From Mycolicibacterium celeriflavum (lineage in GTDB: Bacteria > Actinomycetota > Actinomycetes > Mycobacteriales > Mycobacteriaceae), in NCBI RefSeq assembly GCF_010731795.1, contig NZ_AP022591.1, positions 620,001 to 684,000 on the forward strand: DNA of 64,000 nt, read 5' to 3'. The position numbers were made by a program, and so were the translations under genes. Numbering within the stretch: position 1 is the first letter of the stretch; the number at the start of each line of letters is the position of its first letter. This document shows, piece by piece, positions 41,812 through 51,187 of the stretch. The notes beneath the pieces were generated by a model that searched no databases, had not been told where the DNA came from, and worked only from the letters and a program-made list of their open reading frames with translations.

Positions 41812-41904
41812 CTCACTGTGTGGCCGGGATATTCACTGCGACGCTTGCCCGTCGAGGCATGGGCGTCCGCTTCGCGATGTGCACATTGAAAGGTGTTGGG
41901 GTCA

Positions 41905-42714
41905 GTGGCGATTAGCGCACCGGAGCGGTGGTCTGCTGGGTTGCCGCCGTTGCGGAGTCTGGCGGGGCCGATGCAGGCGGTTGGTGCGTTGTTTGCGATG
42001 TCGGCTGATGCGGTGCGGTTTGTGTTTCGGCGGCCGTTTCAGTGGCGGGAGTTTTTGGAGCAGTGTTGGTTCATTGCGCGGGTGTCGTTGGCGCCGACGT
42101 TGTTGGTGGCGATTCCGTTCACGGTGTTGGTCAGTTTCACGCTCAATATTTTGTTGCGGGAGTTGGGTGCGGCTGATTTGAGCGGGGCGGGTGCGGCCTT
42201 TGGTGCGGTGACGCAGGTGGGTCCGATCGTGACGGTGTTGATCGTGGCCGGTGCGGGTGCGACGGCGATGTGTGCTGATCTGGGGTCGCGCACGATCCGT
42301 GAGGAGATTGATGCGATGGAGGTGTTGGGCATCAATCCGGTGCAGCGGTTGGTGACGCCGCGGATGTTGGCTTCGGGGTTGGTGGCGTTGTTGCTCAACA
42401 GTTTGGTGGTGATCATCGGGATCTTGGGGGGTTACACGTTTTCGGTGTTCATTCAGGATGTGAATCCGGGGGCGTTCGCGGCGGGGATCACGTTGTTGAC
42501 CGGGGTGCCCGAGGTGATCATTTCGTGTGTCAAGGCGGCGTTGTTCGGGTTGATCGCGGGTTTGGTGGCGTGTTTTCGGGGGTTGACGATCACCGGTGGT
42601 GGGGCCAAGGCGGTGGGTAATGCGGTCAACGAGACGGTGGTGTATGCGTTCATGGCGTTGTTCGTGATCAACGTGGTGGTCACCGCGATCGGTATCCGGA
42701 TGACGACGGGCTGA
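41905..42714 (+). CDS. yrbEA: YrbE (MlaE-type) permease of the Mce transporter, first subunit
   Basis: 269 residues from GTG 41905, with AAAGG ~11 nt upstream (GTG 41893 is an alternative). MlaE/DUF140 permease with five to six membrane segments and the conserved 'GAGATAMCADLGSRTIREEIDAMEVLGINPVQRLVTPRMLA' motif that contacts the MceG ATPase. Forms the inner-membrane channel of an Mce lipid/sterol importer. The coding strand is unusually rich in TTG, GTG and TTT/TCG codons compared with its neighbours, continuing to about 43.2 kb. Confidence 0.9.
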   Translation: MAISAPERWSAGLPPLRSLAGPMQAVGALFAMSADAVRFVFRRPFQWREFLEQCWFIARVSLAPTLLVAIPFTVLVSFTLNILLRELGAADLSGAGAAFGAVTQVGPIVTVLIVAGAGATAMCADLGSRTIREEIDAMEVLGINPVQRLVTPRMLASGLVALLLNSLVVIIGILGGYTFSVFIQDVNPGAFAAGITLLTGVPEVIISCVKAALFGLIAGLVACFRGLTITGGGAKAVGNAVNETVVYAFMALFVINVVVTAIGIRMTTG

Positions 42715-42727
42715 GGGCGGGTTGTCG

Positions 42728-43585
42728 ATGGGCACAGTGGCGGTGATCCGTAGCACCTATCCGCGGTTGACGCGCGGGGCGCGGCGGCCGGTGGAGTTTT
42801 TGGGTCGCATCGGCGATCACATGTTGTTTTATCTGCGGGCGTTGGCCGGGGTGCCGCATGCGGCGGTGCATTTCCGTAAGGAGATCGTGCGGTTGATCGC
42901 CGAGATCTCCATGGGGGCGGGCACGTTGGCGATGATCGGCGGCACGGTCGCGATCGTGGGGTTTTTGACGTTGGCCGCCGGCGGCACGCTGGCGGTGCAG
43001 GGCTATTCGTCGTTGGGCGATATCGGGATCGAGGCGCTGACCGGGTTTTTGGCGGCGTTCATCAACGTGCGGATCGCCGCGCCGGTGGTGGCCGGGATCG
43101 GGTTGGCGGCCACGTTCGGGGCCGGGGTGACCGCGCAGTTGGGCGCGATGCGCATCAATGAGGAGATCGACGCGCTGGAATCGATGGCGATCCGGCCGGT
43201 GGAATACCTCGTCAGTACCCGGATCGTGGCCGGGATGGTGGCGATCACGCCGCTGTATTCGATCGCGGTCATCTTGAGCTTCGTCGCGTCGCAGTTCACC
43301 ACGGTGGTGTTGTTCGGTCAGTCCGGTGGCCTCTATGACCACTACTTCGACACCTTCTTGAACCCGATCGATCTGTTGTGGTCGTTCCTGCAGGCGGTGC
43401 TGATGGCGATCACCATCTTGTTGATCCACACCTACTTCGGCTACTTCGCCTCCGGGGGCCCCTCCGGTGTCGGCGTCGCGGTCGGCAACGCGGTACGCAC
43501 CTCACTGGTCGTCGTCGTCTCGGTCACCCTGCTGGTCTCGCTGTCCATCTACGGTTCCAACGGCAACTTCAACCTCTCGGGCTAG
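42728..43585 (+). CDS. yrbEB: YrbE (MlaE-type) permease, second subunit
   Basis: 285 residues from ATG 42728 (a TTG at 42722 is possible). Membrane permease with 'GAGTLAMIGGTVAIVGFLTLAAGGTLAVQGYSSLGDIGIEALTGFLAAFINVRIAAPVVAGIGLAATFGAGVTAQLGAMRINEEIDALESMAIRPVEYLVSTRIVAGM', the YrbEB version of the EEIDALE motif. Pairs with yrbEA. Composition returns to the window norm near its 3' half. The mceA start follows after 8 nt. Confidence 0.9.
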   Translation: MGTVAVIRSTYPRLTRGARRPVEFLGRIGDHMLFYLRALAGVPHAAVHFRKEIVRLIAEISMGAGTLAMIGGTVAIVGFLTLAAGGTLAVQGYSSLGDIGIEALTGFLAAFINVRIAAPVVAGIGLAATFGAGVTAQLGAMRINEEIDALESMAIRPVEYLVSTRIVAGMVAITPLYSIAVILSFVASQFTTVVLFGQSGGLYDHYFDTFLNPIDLLWSFLQAVLMAITILLIHTYFGYFASGGPSGVGVAVGNAVRTSLVVVVSVTLLVSLSIYGSNGNFNLSG

Positions 43586-43593
43586 GTAGGACG

Positions 43594-44814
43594 TTGACAA
43601 TCATCGAGGAGCCATCACCTGCGCATGGTCCGCGCAACTACGCGCGACCCGCGGCCGGTCTCGCCACCGTCGTGGCCATCGGGGCGATCATCGCCCTGGC
43701 CGTCGCGTTGTTCCGCGGAGACTTCACCGACACCGAGCCGGTCACAGTCATTGCCGACCGCGCTGGACTGGTGATGAACCCCGACGCGAGGGTCAAATTG
43801 CATGGCGCACAGGTCGGTACGGTCGACTCGATCGACTCCCTGCCCAACGGGCAAGCCGCCATCCACCTCGCGATAGACCCTTCGGCGATGGAGTTGATCC
43901 CGGCCAACGTGCGTGTCGACATCACCTCGTCGACGGTCTTCGGCGCGAAATCTGTGGCGCTGGTGCCACCGTCGAACCCCTCGCCGCAGTCGTTGCGCGC
44001 TGGGCAGGTCCTCGACGCCGATCACGTGACCGTCGAGATCAACACGATCTTCGAGCAACTGGTCGCCATGCTGTCCAAGATCGAACCGGCCAAGCTGAAC
44101 GAGACATTGGGCGCATTCGCCTCGGCGGTCAACGGCCGCGGCGACAAGTTCGGCCAGATGTTGTCCGATATGGACACGATGTTGGCCAAGCTCAATCCGA
44201 GCCTGGGCAATCTGAGTGCCGACATCGCGGTGGCACCCCAGGTGCTCAACGCCTACGCCGACGCTGCTCCCGATCTGGTCACCCTCGCCGACAGCGCCAG
44301 CCGGCTCAGCGACACCATCGTCGAAAAGCACCAGGACCTGGACGCCCTGCTGTTGAGCGCCATCGGATTCGCCGAGATCGGCAACGACGTGATCGGCGGC
44401 AACCGACAACAGATCACCGAAGTCATGCGTCTGCTGGTGCCGACCACGGACCTGACCAACGAATACAACGCGGCACTGAATTGCGCTTTGGCGGGTATGG
44501 TTCCGCTGGCCACCGCGCCCCCGTCACCGGTTCCCGGTGTGCTGCTGCTGGACTCGTTCGTGTTGGGCTCCGAACGCTACCGGTACCCAGGAAACCTGCC
44601 GAAGGTTGCCGCGACCGGCGGTCCCCAGTGCGGCGGACTTCCGGACATCGGATACGAGACCCGGGCGCCGTACGTCGTCACCGACATCGACGCCAACCGG
44701 GCGCAGTACGGAAACCAAGGCATTCTGCTCAATTCCGGCGCACTGAAGCAGGCCCTCTTCGGCCCGATCGACGGCCCGCCCCGCAACACCGCGCAGACAG
44801 GTATGCCGGGATGA
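43594..44814 (+). CDS. mceA: MceA-family substrate-binding protein
   Basis: 406 residues from TTG 43594 (GGTAGG at ~4 nt upstream; no nearer ATG in frame). One N-terminal membrane anchor ('LATVVAIGAIIALAVALFRG'), then the MCE domain 'VTVIADRAGLVMNPDARVKLHGAQVGTVDSI', then a long helical region typical of MceA needle subunits. Part of the periplasmic lipid tunnel made of MceA-F. The C-terminal 'CALAGMVPLATAPPSPVPGVLLLDSFVLGSERYRYPGNLPKV' matches mycobacterial MceA. Overlaps mceB by 4 nt. Confidence 0.9.
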   Translation: MTIIEEPSPAHGPRNYARPAAGLATVVAIGAIIALAVALFRGDFTDTEPVTVIADRAGLVMNPDARVKLHGAQVGTVDSIDSLPNGQAAIHLAIDPSAMELIPANVRVDITSSTVFGAKSVALVPPSNPSPQSLRAGQVLDADHVTVEINTIFEQLVAMLSKIEPAKLNETLGAFASAVNGRGDKFGQMLSDMDTMLAKLNPSLGNLSADIAVAPQVLNAYADAAPDLVTLADSASRLSDTIVEKHQDLDALLLSAIGFAEIGNDVIGGNRQQITEVMRLLVPTTDLTNEYNAALNCALAGMVPLATAPPSPVPGVLLLDSFVLGSERYRYPGNLPKVAATGGPQCGGLPDIGYETRAPYVVTDIDANRAQYGNQGILLNSGALKQALFGPIDGPPRNTAQTGMPG

Positions 44815-45833
44815 GGAATATGGGGACCGCGCTCAAGCTGGGTGCCTTCGTTACCGTGATGCTGATCTTGACCGGCGCACTGTTCGTCATCTTCGGGCAG
44901 TACCGCAGCGGGCCCTCGTGCGGGTACTCCGCAGTGTTCACCGACGTGTCCAGCCTGAAGCGCGGTGACTCGGTGCGGGTTTCGGGGATCCGGGTCGGCA
45001 CTGTCAACGACGTCGCGCTGCAACCGGACAACACGGTGGTGGTCGAATTCGACGCCTCACCCGACGTCGTGCTCACCACCGGGACCACTGCGGCGGTCCG
45101 CTACCTCAACCTGGTGGGGGACAGGTATCTCGAACTCCTCGACGGGCCCGGCTCGACCAAGATACAGCCGCCGGGAACACAGATTCCACGCGAGCGCACC
45201 GAACCCGCGTTGGATCTGGACCTGCTGCTCGGTGGGCTGAAACCCGTTATCCGCGGACTGAATCCACAGGATGTCAACGCGTTGACGAACTCGCTGATCC
45301 AGATCCTGCAGGGGGAGAGCGGCAATGTCGAATCGCTGTTCGCCAAGACGTCGTCGTTCACCAACGCGATCGCCGACAACGGCCACACGGTCAGGCAGTT
45401 GATCGACAACCTCAACGCGGTGATGGCCACCATCGCCAAGGACGGCGACAAGTTCTCCGGCGCAGTCGACCGCCTGGAGAAGCTGATCTCCGGCCTGGCG
45501 GAAAACCGCGATCCGATCGGCGAGGCCATCACGGCCCTCGACAACGGCACCGCGTCGCTCGCGGACCTGCTCACCCAGGCGCGTCCGCCGCTGGCCGGAG
45601 GCGTCGACCAGCTCAACCGGGTCGCCCCGCTGCTCGAGAAAGACACACCGCTGCTGGACATCTCGCTGCAGAAGGCGCCGCAGAACTACAAGAAGCTGGT
45701 CCGGCTCGGCGCTTACGGCAGCTTCCTCAACCAATACCTGTGCGGCATGTCGGTGCGGGTGACCGATCTGCAAGGCCGCACCGCCTACTTCCCGTGGATC
45801 ATCCAGAACACCGGACGATGCGGGGAGCCCTGA
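44811..45833 (+). CDS. mceB: MceB-family subunit
   Basis: 340 residues from ATG 44811. N-terminal anchor 'LGAFVTVMLILTGALFVIFGQ', MCE domain 'YSAVFTDVSSLKRGDSVRVSGIRVGTVNDVALQPDNTVVVEFD', then heptad-rich helices ('LDNGTASLADLLTQARPPLAGGVDQLNRV') and the typical MceB tail 'YGSFLNQYLCGMSVRVTDLQGRTAYFPW'. Forms one subunit of the Mce heterohexamer. Its stop overlaps the mceC start by one base (TGATG). Confidence 0.9.
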   Translation: MRNMGTALKLGAFVTVMLILTGALFVIFGQYRSGPSCGYSAVFTDVSSLKRGDSVRVSGIRVGTVNDVALQPDNTVVVEFDASPDVVLTTGTTAAVRYLNLVGDRYLELLDGPGSTKIQPPGTQIPRERTEPALDLDLLLGGLKPVIRGLNPQDVNALTNSLIQILQGESGNVESLFAKTSSFTNAIADNGHTVRQLIDNLNAVMATIAKDGDKFSGAVDRLEKLISGLAENRDPIGEAITALDNGTASLADLLTQARPPLAGGVDQLNRVAPLLEKDTPLLDISLQKAPQNYKKLVRLGAYGSFLNQYLCGMSVRVTDLQGRTAYFPWIIQNTGRCGEP

Positions 45834-46915
45834 TGCTGAAATACCGTGGGTCTTCGCTCGTCCGCGCCGGTTTCATCGGCGTGGTGTTGATCGTGCTGAT
45901 CATCGCCATCGGGCTGCAGCCCGAACGGTTGTGGTCGCTGGCCACGTCGATCAAGTATCAGGCCCTGTTCGTCGAGGCAGGCGGGCTGACGCCGGGCAAC
46001 GACGTGAAAGTGTCCGGCATGAAAGTCGGTTCGGTGTCCGATGTCGCGCTGAGCAAGGGCAAGGCGCTGGTCACCTTCAGCGTCGACAGCGGGGTGCGAC
46101 TCGGCTCGCAGACCACCGCTCACATCCGCACCGGGACGTTGCTCGGTGAGCGCATGCTGACCCTGGAGCCCGCGGGCGACGGCCGGATGAGCGCCTCGGA
46201 TCTGATACCGCTGCCGCGGACCGCGTCGCCATATACATTGACCGACGCCGTCAGCGAGTTCACGGCCAACACCGCGGCGACCGACACCGCGTCGCTGAAC
46301 CATTCGCTCGATACCTTGTCGGAGACGATCGATCGGATCGCCCCACAACTGGGACCCACCTTCGACGGGTTGAGCCGGTTGTCACAGTCGCTGAACGGGC
46401 GCGACGAGACATTGGGCAAGCTGCTTGACAGCGCCGCGGACGTCACCGGTGTGTTGTCCGAACGGAGTAAGCAACTCAACACGCTGATCCTCAACGCCAA
46501 CGATTTCATGGAGGTTTTGGAAGTGCGGCGGCACGCCATCGTCACGCTGCTGGCCAACACCTCGGCGGTCGCCCAACACCTGACCGGCATGGTGCACGAC
46601 AACGAGCAGGAGCTCGCCCCGACCCTGGAGAAGCTGAACTCGGTCTACGAGATGCTGGAACGCAACCGCGACAACATCGTCAAGGCGCTCGACGGTCTGG
46701 CCAAATACCAGGTAACCCAGGGAGAAGCGGTCAACAACGGCTTCTACTACAACGCGTTCGTCGGTAACCTGCTGCCCGGCCAGGCGCTGCAACCGTTCCT
46801 GGACTACATCTGGGGCTATCGACGGGGTGTCAATGCCGGTCAGCCGCCGGACAACGCGGGGCCCCGAGCTGAATTCCCGTTCCCCTCCAACGGCATTCCG
46901 GGAGGGTCGCGATGA
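45833..46915 (+). CDS. mceC: MceC-family subunit
   Basis: 360 residues from ATG 45833, preferred over ATG 45818 because of a GGGGAG ribosome site between them. Anchor 'VRAGFIGVVLIVLIIAIGL', MCE domain 'YQALFVEAGGLTPGNDVKVSGMKVGSVSDVALSKGKALVTFSV', coiled helices (residues 120-290), and the MceC tail 'YYNAFVGNLLPGQALQPFLDYIWGYRRG'. Co-transcribed; overlaps mceD by 4 nt. Confidence 0.9.
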   Translation: MLKYRGSSLVRAGFIGVVLIVLIIAIGLQPERLWSLATSIKYQALFVEAGGLTPGNDVKVSGMKVGSVSDVALSKGKALVTFSVDSGVRLGSQTTAHIRTGTLLGERMLTLEPAGDGRMSASDLIPLPRTASPYTLTDAVSEFTANTAATDTASLNHSLDTLSETIDRIAPQLGPTFDGLSRLSQSLNGRDETLGKLLDSAADVTGVLSERSKQLNTLILNANDFMEVLEVRRHAIVTLLANTSAVAQHLTGMVHDNEQELAPTLEKLNSVYEMLERNRDNIVKALDGLAKYQVTQGEAVNNGFYYNAFVGNLLPGQALQPFLDYIWGYRRGVNAGQPPDNAGPRAEFPFPSNGIPGGSR

Positions 46916-48369
46916 TTGGCCGTAAGCGGCTGACAGCCGTGCTTCTGGTGGTACTGTCCGGCCTCCTCGTCGCGGGGGCGGCCGTTGTGGTGCACCAGGT
47001 CTACTTCGCGCCGAAGACCATCACGGCATACTTCACCTCCGCAACCGCCATCTATCCCGGCGACGAGGTGCGGGTCGCCGGCGTCGAAGTGGGCAGGATC
47101 GAATCCATCGAACCGGACGGGGCGCAGGCCCGGATGCGGCTCTCGGTCGACCACGACGTCCCGATCCCCGCCGACGCCAAGGCTGTCATCGTCGCGCAGA
47201 ACCTGGTCTCGGCGCGGTATGTGCAACTCGCGCCCGCCTATGAGACGAGCGGACCCACCATGCCCGACGGCGCCGTGATCGGCGTCGACCGCACTGCCGT
47301 GCCCGTGGAATGGGACGAAGTCAAGGATCAACTCACGCGGCTGGCAACGGAACTGGGCCCTCGGAAGGGCGTGTCCGGCACATCCGTCTCGCGGTTCATC
47401 GACAGCGCCGCCAACGCGATGCACGGCAATGGGGACAAACTGCGCGAGACGATCCGGCAGCTGTCGCAAGTCGGCCGCATCCTGGCCGACGGCAGCGGGA
47501 ACATCGTCGACATCATCAAAAACCTCGAAACCTTCGTCACAGCCTTACGCGACAGCAACACCCAGATCGTGCAATTCCAGGACCGGCTGGCCACGGTCAC
47601 CAGCGTGGTGGACGCCAGCAAGTCAGATCTCGACGCTGCGTTGACCAACCTGTCGGAAGCGGTCGGTGAGGTGACGCGGTTCATCGAGGGCAGCAGGGAC
47701 CAGACCGCCGAACAGATCCAGCGGTTGGCCGCCGTCACGCAGAACCTCGCGGACAACCGACTGACATTGGAAAACGTGCTGCACGTTGCGCCTAACGCGA
47801 TCGGCAACGGCTACAACATCTACAATCCCGACACCGGGACCATGATCGGCGCCTTCGCCATGTCGAATTTTTCCAACCCCGTGCAACTCGTCTGCTCGTC
47901 GATCGCGGCCGTGAAGAACGCCACCGCGCCCGAATCGGCCAAACTGTGCGCCGAGTACCTGGGACCCGCACTGCGCCTGCTCAACTTCAACTACCTGCCG
48001 ATGCCGGTCAACGCTTACCTGCAAAAGTCGCCCAGCCCCGGAAATCTCGTGTACTCCGACCCGAACCTGGCGCCGGGTGGCGCTGGCGGCGCCCCGCTGC
48101 CGCCGGAGATCTCGCCGGTGGTGTCGGCCTACACCGGCGCCGGCGACGTGCCACCCCCGGCGGGCTCGGGGACGCCGCCCGGACCGTCGGGAGCCTACGC
48201 GCCGAACGGACTGCCCGCGCCGCCGCAGCCGGCGTTGTTCCCGGGTGCGCCGATTCCGCCTGGACTGCCCGCGGCACCCGCTCCGGAGCCGAAGAGCTTG
48301 CGGGACATGCTGTTACCGGCCGAGGCACCGACATCGGCAACACCGCCTACGGCAGGGGCACCGTCGTGA
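46912..48369 (+). CDS. mceD: MceD-family subunit with Pro-rich tail
   Basis: 485 residues from ATG 46912. Anchor 'RLTAVLLVVLSGLLVAGAAVVVHQVYF', MCE domain 'ITAYFTSATAIYPGDEVRVAGVEVGRIESIEPDGAQARMRLSVDHDVPIPADAKAVIVAQNLVSARYVQLAP', long helical region and a C-terminal ~110-residue Pro/Gly/Ala-rich tail (from 'GGAGGAPLPPEISPVV'), as usual for MceD. Overlaps mceE by 4 nt (GTGA). Confidence 0.9.
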   Translation: MIGRKRLTAVLLVVLSGLLVAGAAVVVHQVYFAPKTITAYFTSATAIYPGDEVRVAGVEVGRIESIEPDGAQARMRLSVDHDVPIPADAKAVIVAQNLVSARYVQLAPAYETSGPTMPDGAVIGVDRTAVPVEWDEVKDQLTRLATELGPRKGVSGTSVSRFIDSAANAMHGNGDKLRETIRQLSQVGRILADGSGNIVDIIKNLETFVTALRDSNTQIVQFQDRLATVTSVVDASKSDLDAALTNLSEAVGEVTRFIEGSRDQTAEQIQRLAAVTQNLADNRLTLENVLHVAPNAIGNGYNIYNPDTGTMIGAFAMSNFSNPVQLVCSSIAAVKNATAPESAKLCAEYLGPALRLLNFNYLPMPVNAYLQKSPSPGNLVYSDPNLAPGGAGGAPLPPEISPVVSAYTGAGDVPPPAGSGTPPGPSGAYAPNGLPAPPQPALFPGAPIPPGLPAAPAPEPKSLRDMLLPAEAPTSATPPTAGAPS

Positions 48370-49646
48370 CCGCACCGAAAGCACTGCGTCGCCTGGTGCT
48401 GTTCGCGGCCAGTGTCGCTCTGACCGTGACCGGATGCTCGTTCGACGGGCTGAACTCGCTGGCGCTGCCGGGCACCGTGGGCCGCGGCCAGGACGCGGTC
48501 GTCTACCACGCGACACTAGCCAATGTCGGTACGCTCGAGCCGAATTCACCGGTCATGATCGGTGACGTCGTCGTCGGTTCGGTCAGCGGAATGAGGGTCC
48601 GCAACTTCACCGCCGATGTCGAGATCTCCGTTCGCCCCGATGTCGTCATCCCGGCGAACGCGGTGGCCACCGTCGGTCAGACCAGCCTGCTCGGCTCGAT
48701 GCATCTGGCGCTGAACCCGCCACCGGGCCAGGCACCGACTGGCAGGCTGGAGAAGGGCTCGACGCTCGGGCTGAACCAGTCATCGACCTATCCGTCCACC
48801 GAGCAGACCCTGTCGTCGCTGTCGGTCGTCGTCAACGGTGGGGGACTCGGGCAGGTCGGCGACATCGTCAGGGAGTTCAACGCGGCGCTCAACGGACGCG
48901 AAAGCCAGATCAGGGATCTGCTGATGCGTCTGAACGACTTCGTCGGCATGCTCGACACCCAGCGCGACGACATCAATGCCTCCATCACAGCGATGCACCG
49001 GATGTCCGCCACATTCGCTGACCATCGCGATGCGATCAGCGCTGCGCTGCAACGGATTCCGCCCGCGCTGGATGTCTTGGTCGCAGAGCGCCCGCGCATC
49101 ACCGAGGCGTTGGAAAAACTCGGGCGGTTCAGTGACACCGCCAGCGGGTTGATCAACGACTCCCAGGCCGACATTGTGCGCAATCTGGAGAACCTCGAGC
49201 CGACGCTACGGGCGCTCGCCGACGTCGGGCCGGACCTCGGCACGGTGCTGTCCTACGCGCCGACCTTCCCCTACACGCAGAGCTTCATCGACCGCGCCAT
49301 TCGCGGCGACTACATGAACCAGTTCATCGTCTTCGACTTCACCATTCCGAGGCTCAAGCGAGGCCTGTTCCTGGGTACGCGGTGGGGACAGGAAGGCGCC
49401 CCCATGGTTCCTGCGCCGGGCGACCCCTGGTATCTGACCTACACACTCGACCCGCTGAACGCCCCGATCACACCCGCTCCGACAGAGGTGGCCGATATTC
49501 CGCAGCTGGTGGATGCTCCACCGCACGAACAGGATTCAGGGGTGACCGACCACGCGTCGGGGGGAGCGCCCGAGCCAGTACCGGACCCAAATATGCAGCC
49601 GGCGCGACCGCTGCCCGGGCCCGCACCCGCTGAGGGAGGCAACTGA
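48366..49646 (+). CDS. mceE: MceE-family lipoprotein (LprK-like)
   Basis: 426 residues from GTG 48366. Lipoprotein signal 'LRRLVLFAASVALTVTGC' with lipobox LTVTGC near residue 25. MCE domain 'YHATLANVGTLEPNSPVMIGDVVVGSVSGMRVRNFTADVEISVRPDVVIPANAVATVGQTSLLGSMHLAL', then coiled helices and a Pro-rich tail. MceE is the lipid-anchored subunit of the complex. Overlaps mceF by one base (TGATG). Confidence 0.9.
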   Translation: MTAPKALRRLVLFAASVALTVTGCSFDGLNSLALPGTVGRGQDAVVYHATLANVGTLEPNSPVMIGDVVVGSVSGMRVRNFTADVEISVRPDVVIPANAVATVGQTSLLGSMHLALNPPPGQAPTGRLEKGSTLGLNQSSTYPSTEQTLSSLSVVVNGGGLGQVGDIVREFNAALNGRESQIRDLLMRLNDFVGMLDTQRDDINASITAMHRMSATFADHRDAISAALQRIPPALDVLVAERPRITEALEKLGRFSDTASGLINDSQADIVRNLENLEPTLRALADVGPDLGTVLSYAPTFPYTQSFIDRAIRGDYMNQFIVFDFTIPRLKRGLFLGTRWGQEGAPMVPAPGDPWYLTYTLDPLNAPITPAPTEVADIPQLVDAPPHEQDSGVTDHASGGAPEPVPDPNMQPARPLPGPAPAEGGN

Positions 49647-51184
49647 TGCTCACCCGTTTCGTCAGGAACCAGCTGATCATCTTCGCCATCGCATCGGTGG
49701 TCGGCGTGGCGGTCATGGTGTTCAGCTACATGCAGGTTCCGACCCTGCTCGGCATCGGGCGGATCACGGTGACGCTCGAACTACCCGGCACCGGAGGCTT
49801 GTACCGGTTCTCCAACGTGACCTATCGCGGCGTGCAGGTCGGCAAGGTTCTCGAAGTGCGGCCCACGCGGGAAGGTGCCGTCGCCACGCTCTCGCTGGCC
49901 ACCTCACCGAAGATCCCCGCCGATACCCGGGCGGATGTGCGTAGCGTCTCGGCGGTCGGCGAGCAGTACGTCGACCTGAACCCCGACGACGCGAACGGCC
50001 CCTATCTGGCAGACGGTTCGGTCATCCCGAAGCAGCACACGACGCTTCCGCAGGCGGTCGGCCCGATGCTGGATCAGGCCAGCCTGTTGCTCGACAGCAT
50101 TCCCAAAGACCGGATCAGCGATCTGCTCGACGAGTCGTTCAAAGGCCTCAACGGCGCCGGCTACGACTTCGGCTCGCTGTTGGACTCGTCGGCGACGATC
50201 GTCGGCGACGCGAACGCGGTCGCCGATCGTACCCGGAACTTGATCGACGACAGCCGACCGCTGCTGGAAGGCCAAGCGCAGTCCGCCGACGCGATCCGGA
50301 CCTGGGCGCGCAGCGTAGCGGGCATCGCCGCCCAACTCGAGGCCAACGACCCACAGGTGCGGACCATCCTGGACGTCGGACCCGACGCCGCCGATGAGGC
50401 GTCACGGTTGTTCAACGACGTGAAAGCCGCCCTGCCCGTCCTGCTGGCGAACCTCACCGCGATCGGCGAGGTGGGGGTGACCTACAACGCCTCCCTCGAG
50501 CAACTGCTCGTGTTGTTCCCGCCCTACGTCGCCGCGACCCAGACCGTCGGTGTGTCCCGGAACAATCCAACGGGTATGGCGTTGGGCGACTTCACCGCGG
50601 TGATGAACGACCCACCCGCGTGCACGGTCGGCTTCCTGCCGCCGAGCATGTGGCGATCGCCGGAAGACGAGACGATCGTCGACACCCCGGAGGGCCTGTA
50701 CTGCAAGCTGCCGCAGGATTCGCCGATCGGGGTTCGCGGCGCCAGGAACTACCCCTGCATGGGACAACCCGGGAAGCGCGCGGCGACCGTCGAGCAATGC
50801 AAGAGCGACAAGCCTTTCGAACCGCTGGCGATGCGCCAGCACGTGCTCGGTCCCTATCCGATCAACCCCAACCTGATCGCCCAGGGGATTCCGCCCGACG
50901 ACCGGGTGGACTTCGGTGAGCGCATCCACGCACCGGTGGAAGGCACACCGATGCCGCCGGCGGTACCGCCGGAAGCCGCTCCACCCGCGGCGCAACCCCC
51001 GCCCGCTGCGACCCCAAGCGCCTTCGCGCCGAGTACATCTGGCGGCCCTTCGGTGGCATTCGCCACCTACGACCCGCAAACGGGCCAGTACGCCACACCG
51101 GACGGGCAGGTGTTCCGCAAGGCGGACCTCGCGGCCACCGCCGGTCCGCGGTCGTGGCAGGATTTCTTCGTGACGTCCGGGTGA
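49646..51184 (+). CDS. mceF: MceF-family subunit with Pro-rich tail
   Basis: 512 residues from ATG 49646 with GGGAGG upstream. N-terminal anchor 'QLIIFAIASVVGVAVMVFSYMQVP', MCE domain 'ITVTLELPGTGGLYRFSNVTYRGVQVGKVLEVRPTREGAVATLSL', helical region, a Cys-containing globular tail ('DPPACTVGFLPPSMWRSPEDE', 'NYPCMGQPGKRAATVEQCKSD') and a Pro/Ala-rich stretch. Last gene of the operon; no mas (Mce-associated) genes follow. Confidence 0.9.
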   Translation: MLTRFVRNQLIIFAIASVVGVAVMVFSYMQVPTLLGIGRITVTLELPGTGGLYRFSNVTYRGVQVGKVLEVRPTREGAVATLSLATSPKIPADTRADVRSVSAVGEQYVDLNPDDANGPYLADGSVIPKQHTTLPQAVGPMLDQASLLLDSIPKDRISDLLDESFKGLNGAGYDFGSLLDSSATIVGDANAVADRTRNLIDDSRPLLEGQAQSADAIRTWARSVAGIAAQLEANDPQVRTILDVGPDAADEASRLFNDVKAALPVLLANLTAIGEVGVTYNASLEQLLVLFPPYVAATQTVGVSRNNPTGMALGDFTAVMNDPPACTVGFLPPSMWRSPEDETIVDTPEGLYCKLPQDSPIGVRGARNYPCMGQPGKRAATVEQCKSDKPFEPLAMRQHVLGPYPINPNLIAQGIPPDDRVDFGERIHAPVEGTPMPPAVPPEAAPPAAQPPPAATPSAFAPSTSGGPSVAFATYDPQTGQYATPDGQVFRKADLAATAGPRSWQDFFVTSG

Positions 51185-51187
51185 GGG

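Noticed and set aside
2057..41904. KstR or KstR2 binding motifs at the cluster promoters
   Set aside because: I looked for AACnnGTT-type and CAAGnnCTTG-type cores in the divergent regions and found none that stood out; the recurring element is different.
41902..42756. Minus-strand His/Arg/Gln-rich frame opposite yrbEA
   Set aside because: It mirrors the TTG/GTG-rich composition of the yrbE coding strand; no protein family resembles it.
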